A stretch of DNA of 64,000 bases from Planktomarina sp. (GTDB taxonomy: Bacteria > Pseudomonadota > Alphaproteobacteria > Rhodobacterales > Rhodobacteraceae). The notes below the pieces were generated by a model, which did no database searches, had not been told where the DNA came from, and saw only the letters and a program-made list of their open reading frames with translations. The DNA lies in contig JAHDDS010000001.1 in NCBI GenBank assembly GCA_020629235.1, positions 52,836 through 116,835 on the forward strand. Reading direction: 5' to 3'. Shown one piece after another: positions 26,039 to 34,838 of the stretch. The position numbers and the translations under genes are program-made. The first letter of the stretch is position 1; every line of letters starts with the position of its first letter.

Positions 26039-28265
26039 TCCAGGCTGTTACGTCGCGCCGGATGCTTTGGGCCCCAGCGTTGCGGGTGTCGTCGATCACG
26101 GTTTTCAGGTCCTGAAGGTTCAGCCGCCGCAGCATATGTTTCACCGGACCAATGGACGCCGGACGCATGGACAGCGTGGGCATGCCCAGGGCCGCAAAGC
26201 AGGCTGCTTCCACCGGGCGGCCCGCGTCTTCCCCGCAAAACGACAGGCGGGTGTTGCTTTCCCGGCAGCGCCCGACGATCATTTCCAGGAAATTCATGAA
26301 GCTGGTGTTCAGCGTGTCATAACGCCGGCGGACCCGTTCGTTTTCGCGGTCGGCCGCAAAGAAGAATTGCTTAAGATCATTGCCGCCGATGGACAAGAAA
26401 TCCACGTCGTCAAAAAACTGCTTTGGCGCAAAGGCCAGCGACGGCGTTTCCAACATGGCCCCCACTTCGATGGACGGCGGCAACGGGTGCCCCAGGCGTT
26501 CTTCGCGCGCCACCGCTTTGTCCAATTGCGCCTTGGCCGCGTGGAATTCTTCCAGCTGCGCCACAAACGGGAACATGATGGACAAGGGTCGCCCTTTGGC
26601 CGCGCGCAGAAACGCCTGCAACTGCATGCGCAGGATGCCTGGCTTGTCCAATCCCACCCGCACCGCGCGCCACCCCATGGCGGGGTTCGGTTCGTCCTCT
26701 GGCTTCATATAGGGCAGCACTTTGTCGGACCCGATGTCCAATGTGCGAAAGGCCACCCGTTTGCCATGGGCCGCATTCAAGACCCGGTCGTATTGCGCCG
26801 ACAATTCCGCCCGTTTGGGCATGGAATTGGCCACCAGAAATTGAAGCTCTGTCCGAAACAGGCCCACGCCTTCCGCGCCCGAACTGTCCAGAGATGGCAA
26901 ATCCGCCATAACGCCCGCGTTCATGTGCAATTCCACGCGCGTGCCGCACAGGCCCTGGGCGGGTTTGTCGCGCAAATCGGCGTACCGTGTGGCGGCTTGG
27001 CGCTGCATGGCGATTTTGTCACGAAACGCGGTGCGAATGGTTTCGTCCGGGCGCAGGTGCACAACGCCCGCATCGCCGTCCACCATCACCTCGTCCCCGT
27101 TCAGCGCTTCGGTGGTGATGCGCGCGACGTTGATCAACAAAGGAATGGCCAAGGCCCGCGCCACAATGGCGGCGTGCGATCCCACCGATCCTTCTTCCAA
27201 GACGATACCGCGCAGCGACCGGCCGTAATCCAGCAATTCCCCCGGGCCGATGTTGCGGGCCACCAGGATCGGGTCTTCGGGCAGGTCTGCCCCAGTGTCT
27301 GACCCTTGGCCCGTCAAAATGCGCAGAAGCTTGTTGGACAGATCGTCCAGGTCGTGCAGGCGTTCGCGCAGGTAAACGTCGCCCACCTGTTCCATACGCA
27401 CGCGGGCTGCGGACTGTTCCTTTTCCACGGCCGCTTCGGCAGACAAGCCGCGCGCGATGTCTTCTTCCATGCGCCGCCGCCAGCCCTTGGAATTGGCGAA
27501 CATGCGATACGCTTCCAGAATGTCCAGTTGATCTTTGTCACCGGTGCGCGCGTCCGCCAGCATTTGATCCACGCCCACCCGCAAGGTGTCCAGCGCATCG
27601 TTCAACCGGGTCAATTCCACATCGGGATCGTCAGCCACAGGGTTGGTAACCACCACGCGCGGTTCATGCAGCCACACCCGGCCTTGCGCCACGCCTTCTT
27701 GCCCAACGCCGCCGGACAGATTTGCGGGCCGTTGGTGCAGGGCTTCCAAGGCAGCGCCTTCGCCAACAAAGGCCCCAAGTTCGGTCATTTCGGCCAAGAC
27801 CATGGCCACGACTTCCAAGGCATAGACCTCGTCACCCGAATATTCGCGCGCCTCTTTCGATTGGACCACCAGAACACCCAGGGTTTCGCCCAAGCGTTGG
27901 ATCGGCACACCCAGGAACGATGAAAAGCTTTCTTCGCCCGTTTCGGGCATAAAGCGGAACCCGCGGGCGTTGGGGGCGTCTGCGGTGTTGACGATCCGGT
28001 TGCGCCGGGCCACGCGGCCCACCAGGCCTTCCCCGATGCGCATACGGGTTTGGTGCACGGCTTCAGCGTTCAAGCCTTCGGTGGCGCACAGTTCCAACGT
28101 GTCGGCATCGCGAAACAGATAGATAGAGCAGACTTCCGTGCCCATGGAAACAGCCGTCAGTTGGACGATTTTGTCCAACCGCGCTTGTCCCGCGCTGTCT
28201 TCCGCCATGGCGTCGCGCAGGGCCACCAGCAATTTGCGGCTTTCACTTTCGGTTGCTTGTGCCAC
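26022..28265 (-). CDS. ptsP: Phosphoenolpyruvate-protein phosphotransferase, nitrogen PTS enzyme I
   Basis: 747 residues from the GTG at 28265. An N-terminal GAF domain (about 20-155) is followed by the PEP-utilising enzyme domains: the phospho-histidine motif is in EGSVGSHAAIVARALAIPLL, the PEP-binding barrel contains GVGLFRTELQF, RTLDIGSDK and LSIGGNDLKQFFFAADREN, and CGEDAGRP. EI-Ntr passes phosphate from PEP to NPr and then EIIA-Ntr, regulating potassium, nitrogen and envelope functions. The track start (28280) is a TTG; the GTG has GGGGGG seven bases upstream and is better. The ptsP-lysC order is conserved in Rhodobacteraceae. The end overlaps the convergent GNAT by 17 bases. Confidence 0.95.
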   Translation of the reverse strand: MAQATESESRKLLVALRDAMAEDSAGQARLDKIVQLTAVSMGTEVCSIYLFRDADTLELCATEGLNAEAVHQTRMRIGEGLVGRVARRNRIVNTADAPNARGFRFMPETGEESFSSFLGVPIQRLGETLGVLVVQSKEAREYSGDEVYALEVVAMVLAEMTELGAFVGEGAALEALHQRPANLSGGVGQEGVAQGRVWLHEPRVVVTNPVADDPDVELTRLNDALDTLRVGVDQMLADARTGDKDQLDILEAYRMFANSKGWRRRMEEDIARGLSAEAAVEKEQSAARVRMEQVGDVYLRERLHDLDDLSNKLLRILTGQGSDTGADLPEDPILVARNIGPGELLDYGRSLRGIVLEEGSVGSHAAIVARALAIPLLINVARITTEALNGDEVMVDGDAGVVHLRPDETIRTAFRDKIAMQRQAATRYADLRDKPAQGLCGTRVELHMNAGVMADLPSLDSSGAEGVGLFRTELQFLVANSMPKRAELSAQYDRVLNAAHGKRVAFRTLDIGSDKVLPYMKPEDEPNPAMGWRAVRVGLDKPGILRMQLQAFLRAAKGRPLSIMFPFVAQLEEFHAAKAQLDKAVAREERLGHPLPPSIEVGAMLETPSLAFAPKQFFDDVDFLSIGGNDLKQFFFAADRENERVRRRYDTLNTSFMNFLEMIVGRCRESNTRLSFCGEDAGRPVEAACFAALGMPTLSMRPASIGPVKHMLRRLNLQDLKTVIDDTRNAGAQSIRRDVTAWIKDQA

Positions 28266-28334
28266 CGTTTTGCCCCCCAAAGGTTGCGTTCAGTGTATCG
28301 AAGCTTGCCCGCCAGGGAAACCGGAACTGTGTGT

Positions 28335-29573
28335 TTAGGCGGCTTTGTCCAAATCAAACACGTCGTGCAGCGCTTGAACCGCCAGGTCCATGTACTTGCG
28401 TTCGATCAGAACGGAAATTTTGATTTCCGACGTTGTGATGATTTTGATGTTGATGCCGTTGTCGGCCAGGGTCTTGAACATCTTTGCGGCCACACCTGCG
28501 GCAGACCGCATGCCGATCCCCACCACAGACACTTTCGCCACGGCTTCGTCCGCCACGACATCGTGGAAGTTAATCTCGCCCCGGTCCTTGGCGTCTTTCA
28601 TGGCTGTTTCGGCCAGCAGGACCTGGTCGGCGGGGCACGAAAAGGTCATGTCCGTGCGGCCTTCCTCTGAAATATTTTGAACGATCATATCCACATTCAC
28701 CCCGGCATCAGACAGGGGCGTGAAGATGGCGGCTGCGATGCCCGGGCGGTCCGCCACGGAAATCAGGGTCATCTTTGCTTCGTCTTTGCTGAAGGCCACA
28801 CCGGCCACGACATTGCTTTCCATGATTTCCTCCTCTGAACACACCAGCGTGCCGGCGGTGTCTGACATTTCTTCGAACGAGCTGAGCACCCGCAATTTTA
28901 CTTTGTACCGCATGGCCAGTTCAACGGACCGGGTTTGCAGGACCTTGGCCCCCAAGGACGCCAGTTCCAGCATTTCTTCGAATGCAATCTTGTCCAGTTT
29001 GCGGGCTTTGTCGCAGACCCGTGGGTCTGTGGTGTAAACCCCATCCACGTCGGTATAAATATCGCAGCGGTCCGCTTCAAACGCGGCGGCAAAGGCCACG
29101 GCGGTGGTGTCTGACCCGCCGCGTCCCAAAGTGGTGATGCGGCCATCGGGGCTGACGCCTTGGAAACCCGCCACCACGGCCACCTTGTTGCCCGCCGCAA
29201 AGGCTGCGTCCAGATTGGCTGTCGGGATATCTTCAATCCGGGCGCGTTCGTGCTTTTCTGTGGTCAAGACCGGCACCTGCCAGCCCTGCCAACTGCGGGC
29301 GGGCACGTCCATTTCTTGCAACGTCAGGGCCATCAATCCGGCGGTGACATTTTCGCCAGAACTGACCACCGCGTCGTATTCCGCACTGTCATAAAGCTTG
29401 GATGTTTCGCGCACCCACCCCACCATTTCGTTGGTTTTGCCGGACATGGCCGACACGATCACGATCACCTCGTACCCTTTGGCCACCTCTGCGCCCACGC
29501 GCTTGGCGGCCCGGCGGATGCGGTCGATGTTGGCAACGGATGTGCCGCCGAATTTCATCACAAGGCGTGGCAT
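28335..29573 (-). CDS. lysC: Aspartate kinase
   Basis: 412 residues. The catalytic amino-acid kinase domain starts MPRLVMKFGGTSVANIDRI and contains GRGGSDTTAVAFAAAFEADRCDIYTDVDGVYTTDPR; two ACT domains (about 265-410) for allosteric feedback follow (MTLISVADRPGIAAAIFTPLSDAGVNVDMIVQN, ISVLIERKYMDLAVQALHDVF). It phosphorylates aspartate, opening lysine, threonine and methionine synthesis. The track ORF begins 84 bases earlier; the ATG at 29573 preceded by GGGGAA gives the conserved start. Confidence 0.96.
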   Translation of the reverse strand: MPRLVMKFGGTSVANIDRIRRAAKRVGAEVAKGYEVIVIVSAMSGKTNEMVGWVRETSKLYDSAEYDAVVSSGENVTAGLMALTLQEMDVPARSWQGWQVPVLTTEKHERARIEDIPTANLDAAFAAGNKVAVVAGFQGVSPDGRITTLGRGGSDTTAVAFAAAFEADRCDIYTDVDGVYTTDPRVCDKARKLDKIAFEEMLELASLGAKVLQTRSVELAMRYKVKLRVLSSFEEMSDTAGTLVCSEEEIMESNVVAGVAFSKDEAKMTLISVADRPGIAAAIFTPLSDAGVNVDMIVQNISEEGRTDMTFSCPADQVLLAETAMKDAKDRGEINFHDVVADEAVAKVSVVGIGMRSAAGVAAKMFKTLADNGINIKIITTSEIKISVLIERKYMDLAVQALHDVFDLDKAA

Positions 29574-29673
29574 ACGCATATTCCCCGGTGTGGTCCGCGC
29601 GCGACTTAGGCGGTTCAGCACGCAGGTGCAACCGTCAAACCCAGGGTCCAAGGCCAACTGTGGCCCCGCGTCG

Positions 29674-30297
29674 TCAGTACGGGTGGGGGCGTCCGTCCCA
29701 GGTTAAAAATTCGCCCGTGGTCGTCAACGACAAGGCGTCAAACCGCGCCATCATTCCGTCGGCGCTTTCGTCCACGCTGATATCGGCAGTACCCCCGCCC
29801 ATATCCGTGCGCACCCACCCGGGATGATAAATGCCCACAGCAATGCCATCGGGCTGCAAATCCGTGGACAAATTGCGTCCCACGTTCAGAACCGCCGCCT
29901 TGCTGGCACGATAGATATAGCTTCCCCCGGGCGCGCGGTCCTGGCTGGCCATTTGCGACGACATGATTGCGATTTTTGCACCATCCGTCGCCCGCAGCGC
30001 AGGCAAACACGCTTGAATGGTCAAAAACGCGCCGGTGACGTTCACGGCAAAAGCCTGTGCCCAGTCGTCCGCAGGAAAGCCTGTGTCCAAGGTCTGGCCC
30101 GCGTCAGGAAAAATTCCCGCGTTGCACACCAACAGATCCAGCCGCGACAGGCGCGCGCAATAGGCGCGGATCGCGGCAGGTTCTTCCATGGGCAGGTCTT
30201 TGCGGCCCGGTGCCAGAACGCGTGCGCCACGGGCCGCAAACCGCGCCGCCAACGCGGCACCAATCCCGCGCGTGCCGCCGGTGATTAAAACGTCCAT
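29674..30297 (-). CDS. Short-chain dehydrogenase/reductase
   Basis: 207-residue SDR. The cofactor motif TGGTRGIGAALAARFAARGARVL (TGxxxGxG), CNAGIF, and the catalytic SYIYRASKAAVLNVGRNL (YxxxK with the preceding Ser) are present. The short C-terminus is close to the C-factor/CsgA-like subfamily. The substrate cannot be assigned. It shares one base with the end of the DUF1178 gene, so both come from one transcript. Confidence 0.88.
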   Translation of the reverse strand: MDVLITGGTRGIGAALAARFAARGARVLAPGRKDLPMEEPAAIRAYCARLSRLDLLVCNAGIFPDAGQTLDTGFPADDWAQAFAVNVTGAFLTIQACLPALRATDGAKIAIMSSQMASQDRAPGGSYIYRASKAAVLNVGRNLSTDLQPDGIAVGIYHPGWVRTDMGGGTADISVDESADGMMARFDALSLTTTGEFLTWDGRPHPY

Positions 30298-30722
30298 CAG
30301 TTGGTCTTTCGCTTGGGCACAAAGGGCAGGGGGGCAACGGGCACGCCGTCTTCGATCAGGGATTTGGCCTCTTCCGGCTTGGCTTCGCCGTATATGGCGC
30401 GGTGTTCCTTGTCGCCGTCGTGCATGGCGCGCGCCTCAGACGCGAAGTTCAGGCCCACGTATTCGGAATTGTCTTCCACATCTTTGCGCATGGCGGCCAG
30501 GGCTTTTTCGGTGTCGGACTTTGCATCGCGCAGGGCGGCTGCGGCTTCGGCTTTGCGGGCCGTGCGCACTTTGGGGGCCATCAGGGTTTTTGCCACATCA
30601 TCGCTGCCGCACTGGGGGCAAGTGACCATGCCCGCTGCCCGGACTTTTTCGAAATCGTCTGACGACCCGAACCAGCTTTCAAATGCGTGGTCTTCGCTGC
30701 ATTTCAAATTGAATTTGATCAT
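30297..30722 (-). CDS. DUF1178 family protein with zinc ribbon
   Basis: 141 residues. MIKFNLKCSEDHAFESWFGSSDDFEKVRAAGMVTCPQCGSDDVAKTLMAPKV is the hallmark of DUF1178, an FmdB-like zinc ribbon (Cys8 and CPQC). The rest is a charged helix and a KR-rich C-terminus. The family is common in alphaproteobacteria and its function is unknown. It sits between the Nudix hydrolase gene upstream (46 bases) and the SDR gene. Confidence 0.88.
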   Translation of the reverse strand: MIKFNLKCSEDHAFESWFGSSDDFEKVRAAGMVTCPQCGSDDVAKTLMAPKVRTARKAEAAAALRDAKSDTEKALAAMRKDVEDNSEYVGLNFASEARAMHDGDKEHRAIYGEAKPEEAKSLIEDGVPVAPLPFVPKRKTN

Positions 30723-30768
30723 TGCGGATCCCCAAAGCCGACCAGCAGAACTATGCGATGCCAGCGTC

Positions 30769-31242
30769 CTATTTCAAGTGCTTGGGGCGGAAGGTACGGA
30801 TCAATTTCTTAAGTTCTGGTTCCTGCACCCGCGCCGCCGCTTCTTTGCGCGACAGCCACTTGCGTCTGCGTTGCGCACTTTCGGGATAGTCTTTGACCGT
30901 CTTTTGCACATCCACGGGGTACACCATGGCCAGGCAGGGCAAAGGATCGCCGTCGCCCACGTCTTTTTCATAGGAAAAAATACCCAGGCACTGATCAAAA
31001 GCTTTGCCCTTCACACCCGCTTCTTCCCAAGCTTCGCGCGCGGCGCATTGGCTGGGGGTCAACCCGTCTTCCGGCCAACCCTTGGGCACGATCCAGCGTT
31101 TGGTGCGCCGACTGGTGACCAACAATATCTGGGTTTTTCCGTCCTTCACGCGAAAACACAGCGCCGCGAATTGCGACCGTGAATCCCGCTTTGATCCGTC
31201 AGCAACGGAAATTGGAAGTTGTACGGGCTTTGAAATGCCCAT
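30769..31242 (-). CDS. Nudix hydrolase (DIPP-like)
   Basis: 157 residues. The Nudix box reads GWPEDGLTPSQCAAREAWEEAGVKG. Compared with GX5EX7REUXEEXGU, the first Glu is replaced by Leu while REAWEE, which holds the metal, is intact; this variant is frequent in diphosphoinositol polyphosphate phosphohydrolase-like alphaproteobacterial enzymes. WIVPKGWP upstream fits that group. Likely substrates are nucleoside or inositol di- and polyphosphates; this is inference. It is the first gene of the cluster with DUF1178 and SDR. Confidence 0.85.
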   Translation of the reverse strand: MGISKPVQLPISVADGSKRDSRSQFAALCFRVKDGKTQILLVTSRRTKRWIVPKGWPEDGLTPSQCAAREAWEEAGVKGKAFDQCLGIFSYEKDVGDGDPLPCLAMVYPVDVQKTVKDYPESAQRRRKWLSRKEAAARVQEPELKKLIRTFRPKHLK

Positions 31243-31326
31243 GGGTCTGCCTGCTTTTTTGTTTTGTTGTTAACGCGAATATAGGCGATTTGTTACCCGA
31301 TTGCAAAATTCGCCCTGCGCGGCGCG

Positions 31327-32427
31327 TCAAAACCCCTGGGGAAATGCATCCTGGTTCATGGCCAAGACGTATCCCACGCCAGCCGCCAGCAACAACCCCA
31401 GCACCACGGCGAAGAATATTTTCCAGAAGGAATAGGGGCGTTCCCCTTGGACCCGCCCGGTGCGCCCATTCACCACAAAGCGAAAGGTTTTGCCCCGGTA
31501 CTTATAAGCCGCCAGCCACACGGGCAGAAGGATGTGCTTGAAGGTCACGTCCGACACATCCGTTTTCACATTGCTGATGCGTTGTTCATCACCGCCGATA
31601 TCAAAACGAATGTCGCGCAAGATGATTTGGTGCATTTTTGCGCGGGCATCGTCGTATCCGTCCACCAGTTCCACGGTGTACCCTTCAGCGCGAAACCCGG
31701 CCAGAAATTCAGGATTATAGGGGCGCATTTCCGCCAAATCCCACGGTTCCAAGCTTTCGGTGAATTTGCGCGGCAGCGATTTGGACGCCAGCACCAACAC
31801 GTCGTCAAACCACCGCGCCACCCGTCCACGCACGTTGCGCCACCGGGTCTTGCGCACACGGACCGTTTGGCGCTTGCCGTCGCGCATGACCGTGCGGTTT
31901 TCATAATAATGCGTGCCGCGCTGCCCAGTATAGGCGGACTTCGTGTCGGCATCGAACGTCCAATAGGGGACGTATATCCCGCTTAACTTGCGGCCTTTGC
32001 GGGCGTATTCCTGCAACCCGTTGGGGGCAAACCACAGACTGCCCAGCCAATCGGTCATGGCCGTGCGCGCGGTGCGTTCGTCAAAGGCAAAGGGCAACAG
32101 GCCCTTGGGTTTGATGTGGCGGTGCGCGCCCGTGTCCGTCACCACCGGGGTGGCGCAAAACGGGCATTCTGCAGAATGGACGTCGGCGTTGAATTCCACC
32201 TGGGCGCCGCAGTTGGGGCATCCGGCAACGCGGGTTTCTTCCATTTCTGCTTCTGGCAATTTGGCCTGGACCGCGCGGCGAAAATCAAGTTCCACCACCG
32301 CGTCGCCCCCGGGCACGATGGTGTCTGTGTTGCCGCAGTGATCGCACGTCAACGTGCCAGCCGTCGGATCAAACCGCAGGTCCGACCCGCAGGCATCACA
32401 GGGGAAACGATGTTCTTCAATGGGCAT
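31327..32427 (-). CDS. Zinc-ribbon membrane protein (TFIIB-type double zinc finger)
   Basis: 366 residues. Two zinc ribbons at the N-terminus (CDACGSDLRFDPTAGTLTCDHCG, then CPNCGAQVEFNADVHSAECPFC) precede an uncharacterised beta-rich middle (YVPYWTFDADTKSAYTGQRG, VLVLASKSLP, HILLPVWLAAYKYRGKTFRFVVNGRTG) and one C-terminal membrane helix (about 338-358). Genome annotations often label relatives as a primosomal N' -like protein, which is misleading since no helicase motif is present. I place the start at 32427 (MPIEEHRF). B. subtilis YdjG, encoded with PspA and an SPFH-type protein, has a similar layout. That suggests a functional link to the SPFH/TelA cluster 1.2 kb away, but this is inference. 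Confidence 0.72.
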   Translation of the reverse strand: MPIEEHRFPCDACGSDLRFDPTAGTLTCDHCGNTDTIVPGGDAVVELDFRRAVQAKLPEAEMEETRVAGCPNCGAQVEFNADVHSAECPFCATPVVTDTGAHRHIKPKGLLPFAFDERTARTAMTDWLGSLWFAPNGLQEYARKGRKLSGIYVPYWTFDADTKSAYTGQRGTHYYENRTVMRDGKRQTVRVRKTRWRNVRGRVARWFDDVLVLASKSLPRKFTESLEPWDLAEMRPYNPEFLAGFRAEGYTVELVDGYDDARAKMHQIILRDIRFDIGGDEQRISNVKTDVSDVTFKHILLPVWLAAYKYRGKTFRFVVNGRTGRVQGERPYSFWKIFFAVVLGLLLAAGVGYVLAMNQDAFPQGF

Positions 32428-32493
32428 GGGCGGATTCTTTCGACCTTGGGTCAGCGGTTGCGTCTTCTTAACATTTGGGAAACCATAAGCGCC

Positions 32494-33048
32494 ATGAAAA
32501 GTGCCCCCGCCATTTTCGCCGCGTTCTTGTTTTGGCTGCCAAGCTTTGGCATCGCTGACCCCGCCACATATGTGTTCACCTGGCAGGGGGCGGGCGGATA
32601 CCGGATGGACGGGGCCGTGCGGTTTCAAAACAACGCGCCCACCCCGATCTGGACCCAAGATGACGTTCAGTGTTTCGAGGTGTTCGGCTATCGCGACGAC
32701 GCATCCGTGGGGCAGTGGTTTTTGTCCAACCGCACGCCCGATACCACCTGGGTATTGAACTTCGACCCGTCCAGGTCCGCGTTCGTGGTGGTGGGCGATA
32801 TCGCAGGTTTGGGGATGCCCCAAGCCTGGAACATGGACGGTTTTGGGTACAACTGCGGCCCCAATGGGTTTGGCTTCAACCTGGCCAGCTTTGCCCAAGA
32901 TCTGTGCATCGACGGGGATTTGATCGAAGAAAGCCAAGTCCCCCCGCCGCAACCTTTGCCCGCAACGCTGGTGCAATCGCACGACTTTACCGACCCTGAT
33001 TGCGCAGGGCCTTTGATGCTAAGCGGTTTACGTCACAACCAGCGGTGA
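32494..33048 (+). CDS. Secreted protein of unknown function
   Basis: 184 residues with a clear signal peptide (MKSAPAIFAAFLFWLPSFGIADPA). The mature part opens TYVFTWQGAGGYRMDGAVRF and later includes FNLASFAQDLCIDGDLI; four cysteines could form disulfides. I do not recognise the family, though small roseobacter secreted proteins with this opening are known to me as hypothetical. The true start is the ATG at 32494; the 310-residue track ORF overlaps the divergent zinc-ribbon gene and is not real upstream of it. The last 16 bases overlap the convergent cytochrome b gene. Confidence 0.65.
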   Translation: MKSAPAIFAAFLFWLPSFGIADPATYVFTWQGAGGYRMDGAVRFQNNAPTPIWTQDDVQCFEVFGYRDDASVGQWFLSNRTPDTTWVLNFDPSRSAFVVVGDIAGLGMPQAWNMDGFGYNCGPNGFGFNLASFAQDLCIDGDLIEESQVPPPQPLPATLVQSHDFTDPDCAGPLMLSGLRHNQR

Positions 33049-33578
33049 AACCAACGCGGGACCATGATGCGCAAAGCGTTGTCGCGCAGCTTGACGTGTC
33101 GCCAGATGTGAAAGCTTGCATGGGCCAGGATGATCAGGCCCAGAAGATAAAACTCAAATATATGAATCTTGCCGATGATGTCGTTGGCATGGGCCCAGTT
33201 CAGGGGCGGTGCGATGGGCAAAAAGCCACCGGCTTTCAGAAGTTTGTGGGACGTCAGCCCCAACAGAAACCCCGTTAAGGCCACCCCAAACAGGCCCCAT
33301 ATAATCGTCTTGTGAACAGCCTGGTGAAAGACCCGCGCCCAGCCAGTCAGTTTGGGGCCGGGGCGGCTGGCCAAACCGCGTCGCCAATAATCTGCGGTCC
33401 ACAGCAGGCAGATCGTCACGAACAAAAGCGCCACATTGGAATGCACAAGAAACGCGGTGCGCCCGCCGAAATTCAACGCCACCTCTGGGGTCACCAAAAC
33501 GAACCAGATCATCAAGGGCACCATGGACCAATGCACCACTTTCAACACGCTGCGTCGGCTGGGGCGTTTTGCGAACAT
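33033..33578 (-). CDS. Cytochrome b561-like diheme membrane protein
   Basis: 181 residues with four to five membrane helices. Histidines suited to axial heme binding appear in LKVVHWSMVP, FLVHSNVAL, KIHIFEFYLLGLIILAHASFHIWRHVKLRDNALRIMVPRWFHRWL. The pattern fits the bacterial cytochrome b561/Ni-hydrogenase b-type superfamily, which transfers electrons between the quinone pool and a partner. No partner redox gene lies beside it. The ATG at 33578 with AAAGG about eight bases upstream is better than the track start at 33617, which falls beside the terminator. Confidence 0.78.
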   Translation of the reverse strand: MFAKRPSRRSVLKVVHWSMVPLMIWFVLVTPEVALNFGGRTAFLVHSNVALLFVTICLLWTADYWRRGLASRPGPKLTGWARVFHQAVHKTIIWGLFGVALTGFLLGLTSHKLLKAGGFLPIAPPLNWAHANDIIGKIHIFEFYLLGLIILAHASFHIWRHVKLRDNALRIMVPRWFHRWL

Positions 33579-33618
33579 GGGCGGACCTTTCAGCAATGGT
33601 GGTTTCCATTTACCCACG

Positions 33619-33655
33619 AAAAAACGGCGCGGAAAGTTTCACCGCGCCGTTTTTT
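33619..33655 (-). terminator. Strong bidirectional terminator after the SPFH gene
   Basis: AAAAAACGGCGCGG and CCGCGCCGTTTTTT form a perfect GC-rich stem with a nine-base loop, flanked by A6 and T6, so it has a U tract on either strand. It lies 15 bases past the SPFH stop and marks the end of the TerC - TelA - SPFH operon. Confidence 0.88.
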
Positions 33656-33669
33656 GGGATGTGAAATTT

Positions 33670-34788
33670 TCAGGCCCCCGGCGGCGGCGGTGGCAGAACC
33701 GTGAACAATTGGGCCAGTTCTTGAATGTCTTCGGCTTTCAACCAACCGTCTTGCCCGGCTGTCCACAAAAACGTTTCGCGCGTCAGCTTGCCGTCGGCCA
33801 CCATGCGCCCAAGATCGGCCTTGGAAAACGGACCTTTGGTTTTGCCTTTTTCTGCAATGTGCCAGATGTGTTCCACCGGTGGTGGCGGCGGTGGGGCCGG
33901 TTGCGCGGCTGCAGGGGCAGCCCCCCAAGGCCCGCCCTGCGACATTTGGCTGGCCATGGCCATGCCCATTCCCATGCCAAGCCCGGCCCCCATGCCGCCG
34001 CCCCCGTTGGGGTTGCTGGCGGATGCAGTCATGGCTTCAGCGGCGGAATACTGCGTGAAGCGGTTCAAATCACCCGCAATGCCCACCGACGTGCGTTTGT
34101 CCAAAGCGGCTTCCACTGCGGGTGGAAGCGAGATGTTTTCGACATAAAGTTCCGGCAGGCTTAACCCATAGTCCGCGATGTTTTCGGAAATCGCTTCTGC
34201 CAACATCTTGCCCAAATCATGGGTGTTGGCGGCCATGTCCAAAACAGGGATACCGCAGCCTGCGATCAAGCGCGAAAAGTCCTGGACGATGATGTTGCGG
34301 ATTTGAAAGCTGATTTCATCCATGGTGAATTCGCCGTCCGTGCCCACCACTTCGGTCATGAAGCGGGCAGGGTCCGTCACCTTCACGGAATAAGTCCCAA
34401 AGGCGCGCAGGCGCACCGGTCCAAATTCAGGGTCGCGGCACATGATGGGATTTTTGGTGCCCCACTTCAGGTTCGAAAACCGCGTTGTGTTCACGAAATA
34501 GATTTCGGATTTGAACGGCGATTTGAAGCCGTGGTCCCAGTGGTTCAACGTGGTCAGGATCGGCATGTTGTTGGTTTCCAACATGTACAGCCCAGGGGTG
34601 AACACGTCTGCCATCTGGCCTTCGTGGATGAACACCGCCGCCTGGCCTTCGCGCACGGTCAGCTTTGCGCCGTACTTTATTTCATGCCCTTCGCGTTCGA
34701 AGCGCCACACCATCGTGTCGCGCGTGTCGTCGACCCAATGGATCACGTCGATGAATTCGCCGGTCAGAAAATCAAAAATGCCCATCAT
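33670..34788 (-). CDS. SPFH (band 7/virion core-like) protein with C-terminal GYF_2 domain
   Basis: 372 residues. The N-terminal two thirds (about 1-240) match the YdjI/virion-core-like SPFH group: FDFLTGEFIDVIHWVDDTRDTMVWRFERE, AVFIHEGQMADVFTPGLYML, TKNPIMCRDPEFGPVRLRAFGTYSVKV and DYGLSLPELYVENISLPPAVEAALDKRTSVG. A Gly/Met-rich linker (GMGAGLGMGMGMAMA) and a proline run lead to a GYF_2-type domain (IWHIAEKGKTKGPFSKADLGRMVADGKLTRETFLWTAGQDGWLKAEDI), then PPPPPGA. SPFH proteins form membrane scaffolds; the GYF domain should bind proline-rich peptides, perhaps its own tail. It is encoded 50 bases after telA and closed by a strong terminator. Confidence 0.85.
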   Translation of the reverse strand: MMGIFDFLTGEFIDVIHWVDDTRDTMVWRFEREGHEIKYGAKLTVREGQAAVFIHEGQMADVFTPGLYMLETNNMPILTTLNHWDHGFKSPFKSEIYFVNTTRFSNLKWGTKNPIMCRDPEFGPVRLRAFGTYSVKVTDPARFMTEVVGTDGEFTMDEISFQIRNIIVQDFSRLIAGCGIPVLDMAANTHDLGKMLAEAISENIADYGLSLPELYVENISLPPAVEAALDKRTSVGIAGDLNRFTQYSAAEAMTASASNPNGGGGMGAGLGMGMGMAMASQMSQGGPWGAAPAAAQPAPPPPPPVEHIWHIAEKGKTKGPFSKADLGRMVADGKLTRETFLWTAGQDGWLKAEDIQELAQLFTVLPPPPPGA

Positions 34789-34838
34789 ATCCCTCCGTCA
34801 GATGCGGTGGGGCTGCGGTCGGTGCAGCCCCGAAAAGT

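Noticed and set aside
25986-27302. 438-residue plus-strand ORF
   Set aside because: Antisense to ptsP, His/Gln/Arg-rich shadow.
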